Shown: positions 38,315 to 48,760 of the stretch, piece after piece
Numbering within the stretch: the stretch's first letter is position 1
Layout: the number at the start of each line of letters is the position of its first letter
DNA from: Holacanthus passer
Lineage: Eukaryota; Chordata; Actinopteri; Pomacanthidae
Length of the DNA: 64,000 bases
Direction of reading: 5' to 3'
Assembly: GCA_025331565.1 (NCBI GenBank)
Contig: JAFREQ010000181.1
Coordinates: forward strand, 372,001-436,000
Notes under the pieces: model-generated
Seen by the model: only the letters and a program-made list of their open reading frames with translations
What the model was told of the DNA's origin: nothing
Databases searched by the model: none
Made by a program: the position numbers and the translations under genes

Positions 38315-38390
38315 GTCTTTACTTATGTCACTTTTAGAATTTACATACACTTACATTCATTTCCTGGAGACTAACCTGAAGGACTACCTG

Positions 38391-38500
38391 ACCTTAACCT
38401 AACAATAACTCTAACCTAACAATAACCTTAACCTAACAATAACCTTAACCTAACAATAACTCTAACCTAACAATAACCTTAACCTAACAATAACCTTAAC
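38391..38500. repeat. 17-bp CCTAAC-type tandem array
   Basis: About six and a half units of ACCTTAACCTAACAATA. Two unit types alternate: A with CCTTAACC and B with CTCTAACC. The order is A B A A B A A, which gives a possible 51-bp higher-order period. The CTAAC core is reminiscent of telomeric CCCTAA but lacks the third C. Confidence 0.92.
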
Positions 38501-38627
38501 TGTTGACCTACAAAACACAGTTTTCATTATTGAAAATTATTACACTTTTTGTCCCCAATTGCACCGCTGCCCTGAATCAACTGGTCTTGAGTCCAGTGTA
38601 TATCCCCGATTTGGACATAAGCAAACC

Positions 38628-38651
38628 CACACACACACACACACACACACA
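38628..38651. repeat. (CA)n microsatellite
   Basis: About 12 CA units, the third in this cluster. Confidence 0.95.
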
Positions 38652-38980
38652 AGGCCTCAGGCTTGTTCTCAGCCTTCGAAAGCCAGTCCCAATTAGACAA
38701 AACCATATTAATATGGAGTAAGGATTATTTGCTTAAGTATTTGTTTACATGTTTCCTCTTCATATTCCTTACTTAAAAAGCCAAAACATTTTTATGTTAA
38801 ATATGCTGTCATGTCCTTGCCTTGTAGGAGCTTTGGTCATTGTCCCTGAAGAAGATAAGACAAAAAATAGCTATGAAAAACTCATTGCTTGTGCTTGACT
38901 GTTGCATTATGGATTGTTTTTCGTCTTCAATCTGTTTCATGTCTTTTAGAGCTAAAATTATGACACATAGATGTACTTCC

Positions 38981-40073
38981 CTGATTCCTAAAAAAAGGCG
39001 ACACTGTGTAAAACATAAATAAAAACAGAAAGCAATAAATTGCAAATCCTTTTGTTCAATGTTCAAACTGAAAAATTATTGGTTTTATAAATATACACGC
39101 AATCTGAATTTGATGATCAGCTGTTCAGTCTCTCCTTGTGTTCTAATTCATATAATACATTTTAAATTTAACGCAACATGACCGCATTAAATGATGCCGA
39201 ATGATACCTTTGAATCTACCCTCATGTGATTGGAGTGAAAGGAGCCATCTGATTGGCAACAGATATGTCGTATTCTCTTTTGAAAAAAATGCATTTGTGA
39301 ATCAAGCCATGTCAGGGGAGTCTCGAAAACCCACATAGTGAAATTCACAAATGACCAACAATTTGTAAATGCAGGTTGAACCATTTGCATATAAACATAA
39401 CAACACACAAATATGTTTTTTTTCTGAAAACTGAAAATACTTTTAAATACATATGTATTTAAAAGAAGAAATATTTATGTGTGCATCAGAAATGCAGAGT
39501 CATTCAGATCACATAAAACATTTTGAATACTTCTATGTGCATTCACTAATACCGAGGCTGCTCTGACTCCACACAGTTCTGCCTGAGGGATCAAAGGTCA
39601 TGGGCCTTCACTGCTGGTATTTGGCTTTGCCCCTTACACGCAGAGATTTTTAGGATTATCTAAATCTTTTAATGATATTGTGGACTGCGGATGGAGAATT
39701 TTTATATACATATATATATTTTTTTGCAAGTGTTCTTCATTGAGAAATGTTGTTCTTAAACTGTTGGGCTATTTTCCCATGCATAATTTCACAAAGTAGT
39801 GAACTTTGCCTCATCCTTGCTTGTGAAAGTTTGTTGCCCAACTTTTTGAAAAATGTTGCTGGCCTCAAATTTAAAATAAGCATACATTTACAAAAATCAA
39901 TAAAGTTGATGAGAAAAAGTAAGATAAGATAAGATAAACCTTTATTCATTCCATAGTGGGGAAATTCACAAAAAATATATTAAAAATATTGTCTTCGTAC
40001 CGTACTCAATTGAACAAATGTAAAAAAGGATTAGTATTGCATGTTATTGCATTACGTTAATCAGGGTTGTCGT
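38981..40073 (+). mobile_element. Family A element, long form (about 1.1 kb)
   Basis: The left end has a degraded terminal repeat, CTGATTCCTAAAAAAAGGCG, then ACACTGTGTAAAACATAAAT and TTGCAAATCCTTTT. The right end has CAATTGAACAAATGTAAAAA, AGGATTAGTATTGC and TCAGGGTTGT. Between them lie segments also known from the longer version of this fish element, such as GAGGGATCAAAGGTCATGGG and GAAATGTTGTTCTTAAACTG, and ATCCTTGCTTGTGAAAGTTT, which is shared with the copy at 670. No intact transposase frame is visible. A LINE/SINE tail (39920-39970) interrupts it near the right end. Confidence 0.72.
39920..39970 (-). repeat. (GATAA)n LINE/SINE tail nested in family A
   Basis: AGATAAGATAAGATAAACCT, TTATTCATTCCATAGTGG and GGAAATTCAC, in the same orientation as the copies at 2899 and 9438. 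Family A sequence flanks it: AAAATCAATAAAGTTGATGA to the left and AATATTGTCTTCGTACC to the right. It therefore inserted after family A. Confidence 0.78.
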
Positions 40074-40920
40074 ATGTTTATGTTTGTTTTCTTCTCCATT
40101 TGAAGCTGTTTCGAAACCATTACCCATAACACCCTTCTCTCCATAGGTTCACATCTTTATATGTATCTTCATGTAAACATAATTCCTGCCATACAAGTGT
40201 TTTGTTAGGCCAGTTTAACCAAGAGGATTTTCTGATGGCTTGTGTAATACTGTTTTGCCACCACACACAAAATAAATTCATGGGGTGTGAAAATGAGCCC
40301 AGCGGGTCTCCCAACACCTTCACTGCAGAAACAGATTACAGAACGATTCATCTGTCAAACAGTCAAGAATTACAGCTGTCATCGACGATGAAGAGCTCAA
40401 AAACACACACAAAAAAGCCCAGAAATGCTGTCAGAGAAAACAATCTTGACCCCTCCAAGAGCCTTACAGTAGAGTGTATGACATTCTGTTTTGATGGTAT
40501 TATTTCATGTTTCAGTTTTCCAAGAGAAAACACTTCAAGGATGAAGACTCTCTTCTCCTTGGATTAAAAGTACCTCAGGGAAACCTTCCCATTGGTGTGA
40601 AAGTGTGTTGTACCTTCAAAAAGGGGGGCAACTTATAATTAAGGACTGTCTCATAGTTACGATACGGTGTTTATGCTGTGCATCTGCATTTATCTACTGG
40701 GCGATGAATACATAAACAAGTGAAACGGTCCATTTACATAAATAGGATTTTGTGTGATTTTGGACAGGTCTTACACAAGTGCACTTTATGCAGTGTGCTT
40801 TTGACCTGGTACAAGCTGTCCACTGCTGAGTTTTTCCTCCCACAATGCTAAATAATGAGTCACTAAAGCATCAAATGGGCACAGGCACGACAAAAAGCTC
40901 ACTGCGTCTCAGGCATATAA

Positions 40921-41975
40921 TTCAATTCAATTCAATTTTATTTGTATAGCACCAAATCACAACAAACGTCATCTCAAGGCACTTAACATACAGAGCAGGT
41001 CTAGACCATACTCTTTATAATTTTACTTATAGAGACCCAACAGTTCCCATCATGAGCAAACACTTGATGCGACAGTGGCGAGGAAAAACTTCCTTTGAAC
41101 AGGCAGAAACCTCAGACAGAACCAAGCTCAGTGATGGACAGACATCTGCCACGACCGGTTGGGTTGAGAGAGAGACAGAGAGACAGACAGAGGGAGACAG
41201 AGAGACAGAGAGAGACAGACAGAGAGAGACAGAGAGACAGGGGGGAGAACATGCAATACTACAATCCACAGGTGTGTCGATAGTGATAATAACAGTATTG
41301 AACAGAGACACGTGTGCAGTCGGAGGCTTGTAACCACGGGTCCAGACTCTGCAGCTCCAGTGACACACGAACCTGCAGAGAGTGACAGGAGAGAAGAGCA
41401 CAAAACTACGAGAGAGGGAAGAAGTTGCATTAGTAAGATGCATTGATGGGTTATGAATGGATACAGGTGGAGGAGAGAGAGAAGGAGAGTTAAGCTCAGT
41501 GCATCATGGGAAGTCCCCCGGCTGTCTAGGCCTATAGCAGCATAACTAAGGGATGGCTCAGAGCTCACCTGGACCAACCCTAACTATAAGCTTTGTCAAA
41601 GAGGAAGGTTTTAAGCCTACTCTTAAATGTAGAAAGGGCGTCTGCCTCTTGGACCCAGACTGGGATCTGATTCCACAGGAGAGGAGCTTGATAACTGAAG
41701 GCTCTGGCTCCAAATCTACCAAAAGGAACCCTGCATTCTGGGAGCGTAGTGCTCTATTGGGAAATAGGGGACAATGCGCTCTTGAAGATATGATGGTGTT
41801 TGACCATTAAGAGCTTTATAGGGTAGCAGAAAGATTTCAAATTCAATTCTCCATTTGACAGGGAGCCAGTGCAAAGAAGCCAAAATGGGTGAAATATGAT
41901 CTCTGCAGCAGCATTCTGGATCAACTGGAGAGTCTTTAACGACTTGTTGTTGTCGCTCTGTAGCCCTTTAATTGG
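40921..41975 (-). pseudogene. L2-type LINE, C-terminal ORF2 and 3' end
   Basis: The minus strand encodes SPILASLHWLPVKWRIEFEI and LLPYKALNGQTPSYLQ. After a frameshift come QAPLLWNQIPVW and STFKSRLKTFLFDKAYS, the conserved C-terminal region of L2-type LINE polyproteins. Downstream is a 3' UTR typical of teleosts. It includes a (GACAGA)n-rich stretch at 41166-41240 and ends in GGTGCTATACAAATAAAATT, with an AATTG tail at about 40921-40938. Several frameshifts make it dead. The matching reverse-transcriptase piece lies at 43452-43738 beyond the piggyBac-like segment. Confidence 0.88.
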
Positions 41976-42019
41976 TTTCAAAATGTTGAGTGCATTACAA
42001 ATAAAATGTATTATGTTTC

Positions 42020-43130
42020 TGTTATTAGATCTGGATGAGGAAGGACGTGCAGAGCCCAGGGCAGAACCTAGAAATGCTGGATGTGGAGAGCACTGGAAGT
42101 CTGCTCCATTTACCTCAAACTTAGTCCAGTTTCAGGGTGAAGATGATGAATTGCAAGATGAGCGAACGGATTGGCAGCCACTGGATCATGTGGAGCAGTA
42201 CATTGACTCAGAGCTAATGAAACTCCTTGCCGACTACACAAATGCCATGTCGCTGACTAACAGTGGGAGATCTCTCAACACTTCAGTTGATGAGATCTAT
42301 CACTTTTTTGGAGCAGCAATCTTGATGTCTTGTGTGCCTTACCCACAAACGAGGATGTTTTGGTCCAATGCCTTATGAATCCCTGCCATTAGTGACACAA
42401 TGTCACGTGATCGGTTCTTCAAACTGAGGAGCCATCTGAAAGTGGTCATCAATGATGATGTTCCTGAAGACAAGAGGAAAACCAACACATTCTGGAAGGT
42501 GAGGCCTTTTATGAATCGCATACTCAAAGTCTGTCGCCTTCAGCCTTGACCAGAATGCGTCTCAGTAGACGAACAGATGATCCCATTTACAGGGGCCTGT
42601 CCATTCTGACAGTATGTGCCACTAAAGCCGAGTCCAGTGGGAATGAAGAATTTTGTGCTGGCATCAGTGGATGGAATAGTGCTAGACTTTGAAGACTACC
42701 AAGGTTCAAAGACACTAGGTTTGCTGGTGCAGGACTCAGGAGGATTGGGTTTAGGAACACTGGTCATCAAACGTCTGTCTGAAACCCTGACTGCTGGCAC
42801 AAAAGTGTATTGTGATCGCTTCTTCACCTGCACACAAGCTGTAGATCATATGCTGAAGAATGAGGTGTACCTTACTGGTGCAGTGATGAAGAACCGGGAC
42901 CCACAAGCAATGAAAAAGCTACCAGATGACAAAACCCTGAAACAGCAAGGAAGAGGTATCTCAGCCACAGTAACCAGGACAGATGGGAAACTATGCATGG
43001 TCAAGTGGTATGACAATAAGCCAGTTTTGGTGTTCTCCACTGTTCATGCTGAGCAGCCAGATGACAACTGCCAGTGGTGGTCCACTGTGTGTGCACTGTT
43101 GATGTATACACTAATGTTTACATTTTGAAA
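42020..43130 (+). pseudogene. piggyBac-like (PGBD-type) transposase pseudogene
   Basis: One frame runs from about 42020 to 43128 and encodes piggyBac-family blocks: SVDEIYHFFGAAILMS, RDRFFKLRSHLKVV, SVDEQMIPFTGACPF, GMKNFVLASVDGIVLDFEDY, then TKVYCDRFFTCTQAVDHM and TDGKLCMVKWYDNKPV. The Asp in SVDEQ and the Asp in YCDRFF correspond to the first two catalytic aspartates. The third (in the MGGVD motif) is missing because the frame ends soon after QPDDNCQWW. Three in-frame stops lie at 42376, 42547 and 42607, all TGA. The length (about 360 codons) is well short of the usual 550-600. It is a dead element and not a domesticated PGBD gene. Confidence 0.92.
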
Positions 43131-43139
43131 TTAACAGTT

Positions 43140-43451
43140 TTATACTTTTTTTGACCAATAGTGTCTACAGTAAGATCGACCCATTGTACTCAGATGAGAA
43201 CACTGATTTTTGAGAGAACTACTTATTGTAGGAAGCTAAAATTTTGTATGTACACTAATTGGGCCCTTCTGGTCCCAAACAGCAAAGATATTTTTTTATG
43301 TAATGATAAGCCAACTGTCCACATATGAGGAGATCTTTTTTTGCAAAAACCACTTCCTGTACAAAGACAAAGTTTAGTTATTATACTTATTAGGTCTTAC
43401 TTATCCCAAGTAGCAAAGAGAAATAAAAAATGCACACCAGACAAAAGCTCA
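43140..43451 (+). repeat. piggyBac 3' flank with diverged internal duplication
   Basis: Two diverged tandem segments appear. One runs from GAGAACACTGATTTTTGAGA to GGTCCCAAACAGCAAAGATA (43196-43290). The other runs from GAGGAGATCTTTTTTTGC to ATCCCAAGTAGCAAAGAGAA (43327-43422). Both carry the same order of motifs: ACTACTTATTGTA/CCACTTCCTGTA, then a CCCAA.AGCAAAGA end. This looks like the 3' non-coding part of the element. No clear TTAA plus terminal repeat was found. Confidence 0.5.
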
Positions 43452-43738
43452 GGTCTCAGGAGGCTAGGGGAAGCATATATAAGGTGAACAGGATTGGTCC
43501 AAGCACAGAGCCTTGTTGAACACTGTAATTAACTTTAGAGTGTATCGATGATTCATCATTGACAAGTACAAACTGAGATCGGCCTGATAAATAGGACCTA
43601 AACCAGCTTAGCGCAGTTCCTTTAATGCCAATTACATTTTCCAGCGTTTGCAACAGGATTTGATGATCAACGGTATCAAATGTGGCACTAAGATCTAACA
43701 AGACAAGTCCTCTGTCTGATGCAGATGTGGATCTGGGA
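43452..43738 (-). pseudogene. L2-type LINE reverse-transcriptase fragment
   Basis: The minus strand encodes DRGLVLLDLSATFDTVDHQI, then ALSWFRSYLSGRSQFVLV and SVQQGSVLGPILFTLYMLPL. The FDTVDH block supplies the first catalytic Asp and QGSVLGP is the conserved motif after it. The YADD box that should follow is missing; the sequence changes to piggyBac flank. With the 40921-41975 piece on the same strand, it probably formed one LINE, with roughly 130 codons now lost at the junction. Confidence 0.92.
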
Positions 43739-45065
43739 CACGAGAGCAACCTTATAAATGATGCCTATGACTGCTACATTGAGCACTGGGCAATGCCTTT
43801 GCAACTCCAGAAGGTGACATGCTACAGCAACTGGATGAATCTCATACAGAGCTGCAGAGGAGAAGATTTTTAGAAAGAAACTTGGCCAATTGCCAGCAAA
43901 CCAGTGGCTTGGAAATACCCACCACAACCTGTTGAGGGCGCACCATTTGTGAACAACTTCATAGAGTCAGAGGAAAAGACCAGATAGAACGAGGTAACAC
44001 CGATCCACTGAGACAGGCCGGTATGACGTCATGCAGATTGTGCAGAGAAGAAGCCGTGACAGCAGTCTTGACTTTTTTTGGGGGGGGGGACCGAAACAGC
44101 AGGGAATGAAAAATGGCCTATTAAGTAACCTTTAACCAGTTCCCTTTACAAAGCAGAGACACTATTTCTGGATCTATAAGGGAGGACTTTTGCACTCCAA
44201 AGAAGAGGATGATGATGATACGACACCGCCACAGGATCCCTGAGAGAGACCAGTTAGTAAATGAACAACAGGTTCTCCGGTAACAGGAGGCGATCATTAA
44301 TTGACTGGACAGAGTGAACCAGGGACTGGCGATCTCTGATGACTGCTGGACAGTGTTTGCTGAACAGACTGCGAGCCGGCAGAAACATGCTTACTGGAGC
44401 TTGGCTAGAGGAGCCGAACAGTTGATTTACCTAGTGCATTTCTGACTGGGAGCGCCGGCAGGGCCGGTGTTTGAGGGATTTTTTCGACGATCACGTCTTT
44501 GACTGAGGCCTGCGACTGAGAGAGCTCCAAACCAGGTGCTGGGATAATGCCCTGAGCTCTTACGATCTCCAGGATCTCGGGTCCTGTTTCCTCCTGAGGA
44601 GCAGCGATCCTAACGCAGTGCCGGGCTGCCAGCGGGATAGAGACGGATGTGAGTAATCCTTCATGATTGGGATTAATGTCTGAGTCTGATATCATGAAAA
44701 CTCATGACGGCTGACTATTAACTTCCAAACAGATCTTAAACTTGCCATAAACACACTGAATTGACAGCAGAGGTGTGCAAATCACTGGCATGAAAGAGCG
44801 AGGGCAAAGAAAGATCGTATTTTAAAAGGAGAGCACAAAGATGATTGATGATGAGGTTAGCGATGAGGGTGTGACACCGCGCTATTGGATGGAAGAGATC
44901 AGCTGATGAGACAGCTGATTACCAGAGACAGCCCCAAACACTGACAGCGGGAAATGTGTGTGAGCATGCACAGTAGGAGAGATGAGAACTAGTTCAGAGA
45001 TCGAGAATCATTGTTGTCTTCCTGGCTGAACTTGCGCTAGAGCTTCATTAAATATCTGTTAATGG
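43739..45065. other. Unclassified CpG-rich block, possible young transposon segment
   Basis: This stretch is richer in G, C and CpG than its surroundings, for example AGCGCCGGCAGGGCCGG near 44450-44470 and CGACGATCACG near 44484. A 96-codon minus-strand frame (44405-44695) is Pro/Glu/Val-rich, including PQEETGPEILEIV and PALPALPVR, with no domain I recognise. It could be the 5' part or first ORF of a retroelement inserted more recently than its neighbours, or a host CpG-rich regulatory segment. There is a G run at 44079-44088. I found no paired terminal repeats. Confidence 0.35.
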
Positions 45066-45234
45066 CACTAGAGGAAAAGTCAGGTATGTGGTATGGTATG
45101 TGTACTTTAAATAACTACATGATTAAAAGCTCGAACAGCTGTAAATTCAGCTATGAAAAATATATAACATGATGCTACCACAAATTACATTAACATATTG
45201 CAGGACACATTTTATTCATTCACATTTATATTCA

Positions 45235-45490
45235 TTCAGAGTCTCAGTCTGTCTGTATGGTATAATACTGTACATTGTATTTTACTCGCTGGAACTGATA
45301 TTTTGCACATTCATGTTGTTGTTGCTGTTGTAAATATCCTGTATATACCTTTTTAATTTTTATTTTATTCTTTATTTTTTAAACTTTCTATTTTTAACTC
45401 AAACAGTATTCATAGAGGAAGGTAATGGAAGAATTTCATTGTACAGGGAAACTTGTTTTAACTGCGCATATGACAATTAACACTTTGACG
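45235..45490 (+). repeat. LINE 3'-end fragment
   Basis: TTTATTTTATTCTTTATTTT-type sequence, then AGAATTTCATTGTACAGGGA and GCATATGACAATTAACACTT. This resembles the 'gaatttcattgtac...tgacaataaa' 3' end seen in many fish LINEs. No coding part is attached. Confidence 0.5.
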
Positions 45491-45499
45491 TGACATAGA

Positions 45500-46290
45500 G
45501 AAACTACAGCCAGTATAAAGTGAGGCTTTCCAAGTCTCCTCCATTATGGCTCTGTCACCTCTTTCAAGCACTCAGAAGTTACACATGCACAGTAACAAGG
45601 CTACAAACTTCTCACCAGACAACGACAATATGTGCATTGCTACGATTTAAAATCAGCAATATTTTGCAGTAGCCATAACCAACACTACTTGGACCGGTTG
45701 TAGCACTGAAACACTGCTTTGACACTCATGGCTCAAGTCATGTAATCTCTATGACATGATTCACATGAATTAACTTATGATTCCCTCTGCTAAATTAATG
45801 AGTAATAAGTACTCAGAACTCTTTTACTGCAATGTACACTGACAGGAACCACAGATACTTGTGGTGCAGACACACACACAGTGATTAATGATTTTACTTG
45901 TGTACCCCGGTGTGACTGTGTCTTGACTCTGCTATTTCATCGCGAGCAGCAGTCGACTAATAGCTTGCGGCAGAAAATGAACACTGGCTGCACAGCATTC
46001 ATGTTTAATGTGACAACTACTGTCAGGGTTCATCAGTGGGCCGACTCACACACACAGACATGCAGACAAGCACATGCACACAACACGCACAATATGACAC
46101 ACGTAGACAAAGTCTATGCACAGAGAAATGCACTTACAGGTGCAGGCACACAGGTACCCACACATACAGAGTACACGCTGATGCCCACTAGGCTCTTTTA
46201 TATGCATGGGTCATAAAATGTAACCAATTATTGCCTGTGGTTTCACTGTGGGTAACTGGAAGGTTGGATTTTCTACTGTTTTGTATTATT
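45500..46290. other. Unassigned region
   Basis: No supported gene. The 111-codon frame at 45881-46216 is His/Thr/Gln-rich because of CA-rich sequence and is not supported as coding. Confidence 0.45.
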
Positions 46291-46298
46291 GCACTTCA

Positions 46299-46600
46299 AA
46301 GATAAGATAATTTTTTATTGATCCCCCATAGGGGAAATTCGGGCGTTGCAGCAGCACAAGCATACAAATATATAAAAGTATAAAATATATAAATACAAAA
46401 AAGGCATATACAGAGGGTATATACAACTAGTACAAAGTGTTTAAAAAAGTATGTACAACTAGTACAAAGTGGAATCTAAAGTGACTTAGTGGATAAGGTG
46501 ACCTTTCAATACAGCAGCAAATGTAAATAGTGCAATATGAAAGGTAATGCAGCATAATGACGACAAAACCAGCAGCAGAATTATTAAAGAGAGTGAGTAG
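46299..46600 (-). repeat. LINE/SINE 3' end, minus strand
   Basis: AGATAAGATAATTTTTTATT, GATCCCCCATAGGGGAAATT and CGGGCGTTGCAGCAGC form a retroposon end related to the (GATAA)n tails. Downstream on the plus strand is a fish-typical run with GCACAAGCATACAAATATAT and a near-duplicate pair, ACAACTAGTACAAAGTG, at 46422-46438 and 46454-46470. Confidence 0.65.
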
Positions 46601-46619
46601 AGTCCTGAATGTGACAGAC

Positions 46620-46621
<2 letters not shown>

Positions 46622-46676
<55 letters not shown>

Positions 46677-46679
46677 GTA
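46622..46679. repeat. (GT)n microsatellite, about 27 units
   Basis: Long GT run with one GC interruption near the right end. Minus-strand His-Thr frames here are artefacts. Confidence 0.97.
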
Positions 46680-47036
46680 TTGTTGGGAAAGCAGCGAACC
46701 TTTTTGAAACCATGAGTATTCGACCAGGTGCTAAGATTGACTTCTAGTTTCCTGGTTTCCTTATTCACATTGTATTTCTTTATATAGCGTGACCATATTT
46801 TCAGGACCCTTAAGTGTACTGCATGTTAAAGCACATACAATGCCTACGGTGCTCATGCATGCACCACAGCACCATACCGAGTGCACCTTTCAACACCATG
46901 GACACCATGAACGCAGCATTTTCACTGCATTCATTTCATTTCATATGTAGGTAATTTGTGATGGAAGGAGTAAGTCTCCTGGAACTGTTTAGAAAAAAAC
47001 TTTTCTCTTTGGCATGGGCAGGTTCTGTCAGAAAAA
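46680..47036. other. Unassigned spacer
   Basis: Nothing recognised. Confidence 0.4.
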
Positions 47037-47084
47037 TTGTGAATTTCCCCACTGTGGGACGAATAAAGGTTTATCTTATCTTAA
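47037..47084 (+). repeat. (TTATC)n LINE/SINE tail, plus strand
   Basis: GTGAATTTCCCCACTGTGGG, ACGAATAAAGGTTTATCTTA and TCTTAAA: the same module as at 2899 in the opposite orientation, showing the element inserts on both strands. The upstream body is not recognisable. Confidence 0.78.
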
Positions 47085-48345
47085 AAGTGTCTTAGCCTAT
47101 GACACTTGCTGAGCAACATCCTTGAGAAGAACACATTAATTGATTGACACACATAAAGACAAATCTGTATGGAACTCAGACACAGTGCATTGCTTATGTT
47201 TTCATATTGGGTTAGATAATAATGAGTAGGACAGAACATGATAAACCTCTGTGTATAATGTTAGAATTATTATTTTATTTGTGGTGACACTGCCACAGTT
47301 TGGTGGCCAATGTTGAAAAGCGGGACATCCTAGTGTTTTATAGATATTTGTCAGTCTGAACCTTTTTTGTCACAAAAAAAATCAAAGGAAATCAAATGAA
47401 TACACTGCCAACCATATAAATGACCATCTAGGTTGGTCACTTCTATCAGAGATTGTCCTGGAACAAATTGTTCGGGGATTCTTCAACCAAATGAAAAAGT
47501 AAAAAACCTTAAACCTGGGTGTCCACTTATGCGTTCTGGCCCTTTCTGTTATATTACGTGGTCTCCATCAGCAGATGAAGTTTTCCATAGATTGAAAGAG
47601 TGCTAGAGCATTTTACTCAAATAAAGTGCTGTTACGAAATAAAATTACTTGTGTAAACATTTCCTTGATAATGGTAAAAAGTAGGCCTTTAAAATGCACT
47701 CTGACTAAGCATTACTGCATTTTATTTTTTAATTAATTCAATAATTCAACAATAGAACAAAGCATCACTAAGGGAGCCCACACAGAGATGTGTTGACAAT
47801 ACAAACTCCACAGTGGCAGGCAGCCACAAACACACATTGTAAAGTCAAAAGAAAGCTGCACATATTTTGCACCTATTGCACACATATGCACACAGACAAA
47901 GCTATGTTGCTTGGCAACAACACTGCGGTTCTTGATGTTCTTCTCTGAGCCATCAGTGAGTTTGTTTCTGTTCTCACCTGTCTGAACAGCATTCTGTGAG
48001 CTTTTAATGCTCTTCAAAGTTCGGAGCTGTTTGTTGAGCCGAATGAGCTCTCTGCAGTGACTGATAATGATTATAAAAGCAGCAGAGAGGTTGCGCACAC
48101 CTCACTGAAGGTAGAAGTTCCTCAGTCGCTGCTGGAGGCAGCATGAGCATGATAGCCACATCCAGCATGCACCTGTTGGTCACGCAAAGTTGTGGGTGTC
48201 TTATTTGTTTGACTTACCATGTTCTGGGTGGTGAATAAAGTGATAAGGCCAGATGTTGTTTATTTTAAATTTTATTGCACTCTTGTGCATTTCTTGCACT
48301 GTTCATAAACTCCTAAGCCTCGCCGATCCACACCTGATGCTCAAA
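47085..48345. other. Unassigned region
   Basis: No supported gene. A 121-codon minus-strand frame at 47733-48098 has no recognised motif. Confidence 0.45.
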
Positions 48346-48348
48346 GTA

Positions 48349-48760
48349 GGTTTCCATGCAAATGTAGTGCAAACTTTTAACCAAATTTTGAGAAAATTGT
48401 CAAAATAAAATGTGTTGGTTCATCAAGATAAGCAGTAGGTAGTGCCAATCCTCCAGCCAGGTGTGATAATGCTGTTGCAGAAGAAGAGGGTGTAACATGA
48501 TGCTGTAATTAAATGAGTGCCAGTCAAACCTTAAACAGTGAAAAACTATGTGGACACATGGCATTCCGGTTGGTTTCATGTATTAATTTGATGTTTCTCA
48601 TTACTTCACACAGATCTAATGCTTTAGTGTGATGCAATTTTTCATTTTTCAATTTTTTGTGATATTTTAAATTTTTTCTCACTTTTGGTCTTTCTGCTCA
48701 GGTTTATTTATGTGCAAATTGAAATGCGCGTTAAAATAGGTGGATGGAAACACACCTTCA
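48349..48760. mobile_element. Probable inverted-repeat MITE (GGTTTCCAT type)
   Basis: The left end reads GGTTTCCATGCAAATGTAGT and the right end reads AGGTGGATGGAAACACACC, so both begin with a GTTTCCAT core inward. Inward of the right end is a TTTATTTATGTGCAAATTGA-type stretch and a GCGCGTT motif. GGATGGAAACA ends are a familiar mark of a fish non-autonomous DNA element. The interior (for example GCAGAAGAAGAGGGTG) is non-coding. The target duplication could not be resolved. Confidence 0.55.

Noticed and set aside
40790..40905. Possible extra family B copy (ACTAAAGCATCAAATGGG)
   Set aside because: Only one short block resembles the family; neighbouring blocks do not align.
41128..41577. 149- and 138-codon minus frames rich in Ser, Leu and Val
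   Set aside because: They translate the (GACAGA)n stretch and 3' UTR of the LINE, out of frame with its real coding part.
46427..46768. 113-codon minus frame with a His-Thr run
   Set aside because: It is created by the (GT)n microsatellite.
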